Below are positions 59,996-64,000 of a DNA stretch of 64,000 nt, in pieces; the stretch's first letter is position 1; each line of letters starts with the position of its first letter. Below the pieces are notes generated by a model. The model was given only the letters and a program-made list of their open reading frames with translations, was not told the DNA's origin and ran no database searches. A program made the translations under genes and the position numbers. Source of the stretch: Clostridium transplantifaecale (GTDB lineage Bacteria; Bacillota; Clostridia; Lachnospirales; Lachnospiraceae); contig NZ_UYZY01000001.1 in NCBI RefSeq assembly GCF_900626075.1, forward strand, positions 248,001 to 312,000, written 5' to 3'.

Positions 59996-60997
59996 ATGGA
60001 AGACAACAGAATTATTGAATGTATTGAGAGAGCACACTATATTTTATCCAACCTGATGGCGGTAAAACCGGGCGAGGAAGTCCTGATTGCCATTGACCCG
60101 CAGACCGACATGCGTATGGCGAATGCCATGGCGGCAGCCGCTTTAATGTGCGGAGCCGAGTATAACGTAAGCATGATGCCAATCCGCGGAAAAGACAAAG
60201 CAACGATTTTCCCGAAGACACTGGAACTGGCCATGGAGGCCTGCGACGTATTCGTCGGCATGACGACGGCGTCCGGAGCCGCTATCTACAACAACCGTTT
60301 AAAAGAGCTGATGAATGAGAAGAAACTGCGTGAAGTTTCCATCTGCTTAAGACATATCGACAACTTCACAAGAGGCGGCGCCCTGGCGGATTACGAGGCG
60401 GTATACGCAGACGGCGAGAGACTGCAGGCAATCTGGAGAGGCAAGAAGAACGCACACATCACAACCCCGGCCGGAACCGACCTGTATATGGAAATGAACC
60501 CGATGGAGCCAATCATCGAGTGCGGTATTGCCCGTAACCCGGGAGACGCAATGGCATGGTCGGACGGCGAAGTATCCTTAGGGCCGGTAATCGGAACTAC
60601 CCACGGAAAACTTGTCATCGACGGACCAATCTGCTACTACGGCTGCCCGACTATCCCGGTAGAGCTTAAGATTGAAGGCGGACGTATCGTAGAGGTAGTA
60701 GGCGGAGACGCAAAGATCTGTAAAGAGATCCGCCGCCAGATTGCAGAAGTAAAAGACAGCGACAACATCGCGGAGATTGGTATCGGACTGAACCCGGCCT
60801 GCATGTTCAACGGTGATTTCGAGGAAGAGAAGAAAGCAAGAGGAACCTGCCATATCGCAATGGGCAACGGCTTCTACTATGGCCAGCCGGCACGTTCCAC
60901 AGTACATATCGACATGGTGCAGTATAACCCGACTATCACCTTTGACGATGAGTTAATCGTAAAAGACGGCAAGATGGTCTGCCTTGGCGAAGAATAA
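59996..60997 (+). CDS. M29 aminopeptidase / NicX-like metalloenzyme, copy 3
   Basis: A 333-residue protein almost identical to copies 1 and 2 (DELIV near the end in place of GELIV). Slightly more silent changes than between copies 1 and 2, for instance in the first 40 codons and the last 15. The same predicted metal ligands are kept. Unlike the others it has no symporter before it; it follows a flavoprotein gene and precedes amidase copy 2. AAAGGAG precedes ATG 59996. Confidence 0.83.
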   Translation: MEDNRIIECIERAHYILSNLMAVKPGEEVLIAIDPQTDMRMANAMAAAALMCGAEYNVSMMPIRGKDKATIFPKTLELAMEACDVFVGMTTASGAAIYNNRLKELMNEKKLREVSICLRHIDNFTRGGALADYEAVYADGERLQAIWRGKKNAHITTPAGTDLYMEMNPMEPIIECGIARNPGDAMAWSDGEVSLGPVIGTTHGKLVIDGPICYYGCPTIPVELKIEGGRIVEVVGGDAKICKEIRRQIAEVKDSDNIAEIGIGLNPACMFNGDFEEEKKARGTCHIAMGNGFYYGQPARSTVHIDMVQYNPTITFDDELIVKDGKMVCLGEE

Positions 60998-61312
60998 TTA
61001 TTATACCCATAGATCACCCCGAGGGGCGTTCCTGAAAAGGAGCGCCTCTTTTAATGCCATAGGAAAATACTCTTAACCATATCTCCGTAAAATCAAAAAT
61101 TCCTCCTGAAAACGTAGTTCCTCTCTGTATTTCTCTGCGGTAATAACAGTTATAATTGTGAAGTTATAAGGCATAGAAAAATCTGTATAACAGGTGAAAA
61201 CCCCCATTTATCGCCTTAAACTATAATGTATAAACACTGCATACGGTACGGGGAAAGCTTCATATAAAAGGGGATCGTAGGGCAGGTAAGTATATAAAAG
61301 GAGAAAAGAAAT
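60998..61312 (+). other. Intergenic region with terminator 61021-61052
   Basis: GAGGGGCGTTCC (61021-61032) pairs with GGAGCGCCTC (about 61039-61048) as terminator of M29-like copy 3. The remaining 260 bp are AT-rich and contain AGTTATAAT/AGTTATAAG direct repeats near 61148-61170, but no clear promoter or gene. Confidence 0.6.
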
Positions 61313-62125
61313 ATGGGACAGGACAGAAAAGTTAAGATCGCTCTCGGCCAGATGAAGGTAATCCAGGGCGACACAAAGGAAAATCTGCGTAAGATGATGG
61401 AGATGATTGACGAGGCGGCGGAACAGGATGTGGATATCATCTGCTTCCCGGAACTTGCCTACACGGGATATTTCCTGGAATCGGAAGAACTGCAGAGACT
61501 GGCGGAGCCGGTGGACGGGCCATTTGTACAGACGATGAGAAAATGCGCAAAGGCAAAAGGCATGCACATTATTGCAGGCTATGCCGAATCCGTACATATA
61601 CCCGGAAAAATGTATAACTCATGTATATTTATTGATGACAACGGCGAAGTAATCGGAAATATGAGAAAAGTAAACGCCTGGGGCACGGAAAAATTAAAAT
61701 TCTGTGAAGGAGACAGCTTCCCTGTAATCAACACTAAGTTCGGTAAGATCGGCATGCTGATCTGCTATGACGTGGAGTTCCCGGAGCCATCGAGAATTGA
61801 AGCCCTCAAGGGGGCCGAGCTGGTATTCTGTTCCGCAGTATGGAGCATCCCGGCAGCCCGCAGATGGGACGTGGATCTTGCTGGAAACGCATTGTTTAAC
61901 CTGATGTTTATGGCGGGTTCCAACCCTGTATACGACAATTGCTGCGGCACCTCGAAAATTGTCGGTCCCGACGGCGTCGTGCAGGCGGAAGCTTCGAAGA
62001 CGGAAGAAGAACTGCTCGTATGCGAGATTGACCTGAATGAGGTCCTGAAGGTAAGAAGCCGTATTCCTTATTTCAATGATTTCAAGGAAGACACCTTCTC
62101 CATGGACGCAGTTGAGAAATACTAG
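61313..62125 (+). CDS. Carbon-nitrogen hydrolase (nitrilase superfamily), copy 2
   Basis: A 270-residue amidase with triad E47 (CFPELAYTGYF), K119 (GNMRKVNAWG) and C151 (LICYDVEFPEPS). It is collinear with the amidase at 51223 (about half the residues alike, by eye), so one probably arose from the other, but they are more diverged than the M29-like genes. It precedes the AAAP permease gene by 18 bases and likely shares its message. AAAAGGAG precedes ATG 61313. The substrate could be an omega-amide or N-carbamoyl acid. Confidence 0.92.
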   Translation: MGQDRKVKIALGQMKVIQGDTKENLRKMMEMIDEAAEQDVDIICFPELAYTGYFLESEELQRLAEPVDGPFVQTMRKCAKAKGMHIIAGYAESVHIPGKMYNSCIFIDDNGEVIGNMRKVNAWGTEKLKFCEGDSFPVINTKFGKIGMLICYDVEFPEPSRIEALKGAELVFCSAVWSIPAARRWDVDLAGNALFNLMFMAGSNPVYDNCCGTSKIVGPDGVVQAEASKTEEELLVCEIDLNEVLKVRSRIPYFNDFKEDTFSMDAVEKY

Positions 62126-62143
62126 GAACGGGGGCAAAACATA

Positions 62144-63385
62144 ATGGGGGAAAATGAAAAAAACGAAAAGACGCAGCCGAAATATGAAGAAGGCGCGTTA
62201 AAAATACATAAACTTACACCTGCGGAAGTCGTATTTTCGGTTGTAGGCTGCGGAATCGGATCGGGCTGTCTGGGAACAGCGTATTCGGCCAGGCTGGCCG
62301 GACTTCCGGTCCTGGTGTTCTGGTTTATCGTCACCGGTGTGCTGACCCTGTTTTCGATGATGTACGTGGCGGAGACAACGCTCCGGACGAGGACGCTGGT
62401 CCAGCTTCCAGGACTGGCGGAGAGATACCTGGGGCCTGCGGGTTCCATTCTCATATTTGTTGCCGTGGTAATTAATTCTTTAAGCTGTATGATTGCTTAC
62501 TTTTCAGGCAGCGGAAACATCATGAATGAGCTTCTGGGCGTGCCGGACTGGGTCGGCACCCTGATATTCCTGGTTCCGGCGGCGGGAGTTGCCTGGTTTG
62601 GGTTAAAGGCTATGGGCGTCGGCAATAAGCTGATGAGCGTAGGTATGATTGTTATGCTGGTAGTCCTGACGGCGGCCTCCATGATTGCTAAAAACGGTGA
62701 TCTGTCAAGGATTTTTACAAGCAACTGGACTTATGCGATTCCTATTTTTAACGTTGCGGCGTTCAGCTATATTGGACAGTATCTTGTACCCGATCTGGCG
62801 AGGGGTCTGTCCCACGATCCGAAAAAACTGGCTCCGGCTATTGCCATCGGCCAGCTGATTGTCTGTATCCTCCTGATAATCGTTCCGATGGGCGTTATGT
62901 ACATCACACCGTCCGAGGATCTGACACAGGTTGCGACAATTGCATGGGGACGTTCCCTGGGCTTATGGGCGCTTTATATCGCCAACATTTTTGCACTGAT
63001 TGCAATGCTTACATCGTACTGGGCTATTTCCCAGACGCTGCTTTCCAATATTGTCGACAAATTTAAATTCCACTCGGATGAGGACGTAAAAATCCGTCTG
63101 CCGATTACAATCGTGATTGTGGGAATACCGCTTGCACTTACTCTCAGCGGGGCTGTGGGCTTTGTGGATGCAATCTATTTCTCCGGTACATTTGCCGGCG
63201 CAATCATGGCGATTCTTCCAATCTTCATGCTCAAGGGGGCGAGAAAAAAAGGTGAGATTGAGCCTGACTGGAACTGCGGATGGATGTATAATCCGGTCAT
63301 TCAGGGAATCATAATACTTCTTTACAGCGGAACCATTATTTATGCCATTCTGGGTGCATTCAAGCTTCTTCCAGCGGGATGGTAA
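62144..63385 (+). CDS. Amino acid permease-like membrane protein (AAAP/HAAAP type)
   Basis: A 413-residue polytopic protein with about 11 spans. The start LTPAEVVFSVVGCGIGSGCL GTAYSARLAGLP resembles the glycine-rich first helix of aromatic and serine/threonine permeases of the APC superfamily; FNVAAFSYIGQYLVPDLARG is also typical. It should import an amino acid or related amine. It is in an operon with amidase copy 2. Substrate not known. Confidence 0.8.
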   Translation: MGENEKNEKTQPKYEEGALKIHKLTPAEVVFSVVGCGIGSGCLGTAYSARLAGLPVLVFWFIVTGVLTLFSMMYVAETTLRTRTLVQLPGLAERYLGPAGSILIFVAVVINSLSCMIAYFSGSGNIMNELLGVPDWVGTLIFLVPAAGVAWFGLKAMGVGNKLMSVGMIVMLVVLTAASMIAKNGDLSRIFTSNWTYAIPIFNVAAFSYIGQYLVPDLARGLSHDPKKLAPAIAIGQLIVCILLIIVPMGVMYITPSEDLTQVATIAWGRSLGLWALYIANIFALIAMLTSYWAISQTLLSNIVDKFKFHSDEDVKIRLPITIVIVGIPLALTLSGAVGFVDAIYFSGTFAGAIMAILPIFMLKGARKKGEIEPDWNCGWMYNPVIQGIIILLYSGTIIYAILGAFKLLPAGW

Positions 63386-63498
63386 AGTAAACGCAGATTA
63401 GTAGATATGATATTTACGATAAGAAAATGGAAAAGTAATTTGCCTGGGAAGGAAAATAGTGGTAAAATAAATACATCAGGATAATACGTTATCCAGCC

Positions 63499-63544
63499 AA
63501 CAGAAATCTGCTTCCGGCGCCGCCAGAAGTGGATTTCTGTTTTG
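63499..63544 (+). terminator. Terminator after the permease gene
   Basis: AACAGAAATC (63499-63508) pairs with GATTTCTGTT (63532-63541), with a GC-rich inner arm and T residues after. The rest of 63386-63690 shows no gene. Confidence 0.85.
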
Positions 63545-63690
63545 ATGATGTAAGGCTTCATGAAGTAAGCCCTATATCATTGATAACGGTGAGCTGTGCG
63601 CAGCGCGTGCGTTTCATCTTCCGGCAATGATGGGATGTTTTCATGACAGGCTTTTTATCGCAATATACATATAAGACGGGAGGAATTTAC

Positions 63691-64000
63691 TTGCTGAATG
63701 AAATGAGATATGTGTATTCAGTTTATCAGGAAAAAAGCTTTTCAAAAGCAGCGAAAAAATTATTTATCAGCCAGCCGGCGCTGAGCAACATGGTGCGGAA
63801 GGCAGAAAATGAGATAGGTGCGCCCATTTTTGACCGAAGCACAATACCGCTTACAGTCACAAAAGAGGGCGCATATTATATTAAATCAATTGAAGAGATC
63901 CTGTTTATCCAGAGAAATCTGCAGGCTTATTTCAAGGATTTAAGGGAGCTTAACACGGGGTCCCTGTCAATTGGGGGAGCTTCTTTCTTTTGTTCCTTCG
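63691..64000 (+). CDS. LysR-family regulator, N-terminal part (cut by right window edge)
   Basis: 103 codons are visible. It starts at TTG 63691 with GGGAGG 7 bases upstream and reads MLNEMRYVYSVYQEKSFSKA, then AKKLFISQPALSNMVRKAEN and the start of the effector domain (GSLSIGGASFFCSF). It is a close paralogue of the LysR at 58100 with the same unusual TTG context, so the start choice of each supports the other. It probably controls the genes beyond the window or the upstream amidase-permease pair. Confidence 0.88.
   Translation, partial: MLNEMRYVYSVYQEKSFSKAAKKLFISQPALSNMVRKAENEIGAPIFDRSTIPLTVTKEGAYYIKSIEEILFIQRNLQAYFKDLRELNTGSLSIGGASFFCSF

Noticed and set aside
53698-60997. Tandem amplification of a whole symporter-M29 unit
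   Set aside because: Symporters differ at many silent sites and the third M29-like gene has no symporter, so a single recent block amplification does not fit.

Overview
The window reads as a chromosomal segment of a spore-forming, anaerobic Clostridia-type Firmicute, most like Lachnospiraceae. The grounds are a cotJA-cotJB-cotJC spore-coat operon, an McsA-McsB-ClpC operon, a sodium-pumping biotin decarboxylase operon with a separate biotin carrier, strong AGGAGG ribosome sites, and intermediate GC. There is no rRNA, no CRISPR array and no prophage; one tRNA gene (Trp) is present.

Layout. 1-1661: the end of an RNA ligase gene and an overlapping HD-polynucleotide kinase gene, a likely RNA-repair cassette. 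1710-3452 (minus): a MarR regulator and the cotJ operon. 3848-9342: a five-gene operon combining an acyl-CoA-type carboxyltransferase, an OadG-like lipoprotein, a biotin carrier, the Na+-pump beta subunit and a pyruvate/oxaloacetate-type carboxyltransferase. 9514-9615: a 33-codon membrane peptide. 9821-14932: a dockerin-bearing secreted glucosaminidase-like protein next to a membrane-anchored cohesin-like protein with a 15-residue repeat tail. 15141-19719: GntR regulator, mcsA, mcsB, clpC. 19785-28513: a hypothetical gene, radA, tRNA-Trp, a diguanylate cyclase, a hypothetical gene, an HPr-like protein lacking the phosphorylatable His, and a nuclease-helicase fusion. 28557-33078: a LysR regulator, then a NitT/TauT-type ABC operon led by an unknown cysteine-rich protein.

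33106-44846: two nearly identical 1634-bp IS4-family elements, each inserted at the same place in two copies of a ~310-bp structured repeat; a third uninterrupted copy lies inverted at 42371-42676. Between the IS copies lie two M14-like desuccinylase/aspartoacylase paralogues (the second without metal ligands), a region-4-less sigma-like protein, a histidine phosphatase and purL with an attenuator-like leader. 44966-50992: nitroreductase, cell-wall-binding protein, acyltransferase, small hypothetical, EamA transporter and a second His-less HPr-like protein.

51223-64000: a catabolic-looking island with two nitrilase-superfamily amidases, two dicarboxylate/amino-acid symporters, three almost identical copies of an M29 aminopeptidase/NicX-like metalloenzyme, a flavodoxin-fold reductase, an AAAP-like permease, two paralogous LysR regulators (the second cut by the window edge) and a decayed TRAP-permease remnant. 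The gene content suggests uptake and hydrolysis of an amide- or nitrogen-containing acid; the substrate is not evident.

The most novel signals are the structured repeat with compensatory base changes and its targeted IS insertions, the three homogenised M29/NicX-like genes among diverged neighbours, the hybrid decarboxylase/transcarboxylase operon, the cohesin-dockerin pair, and the RNA ligase plus HD-kinase cassette.
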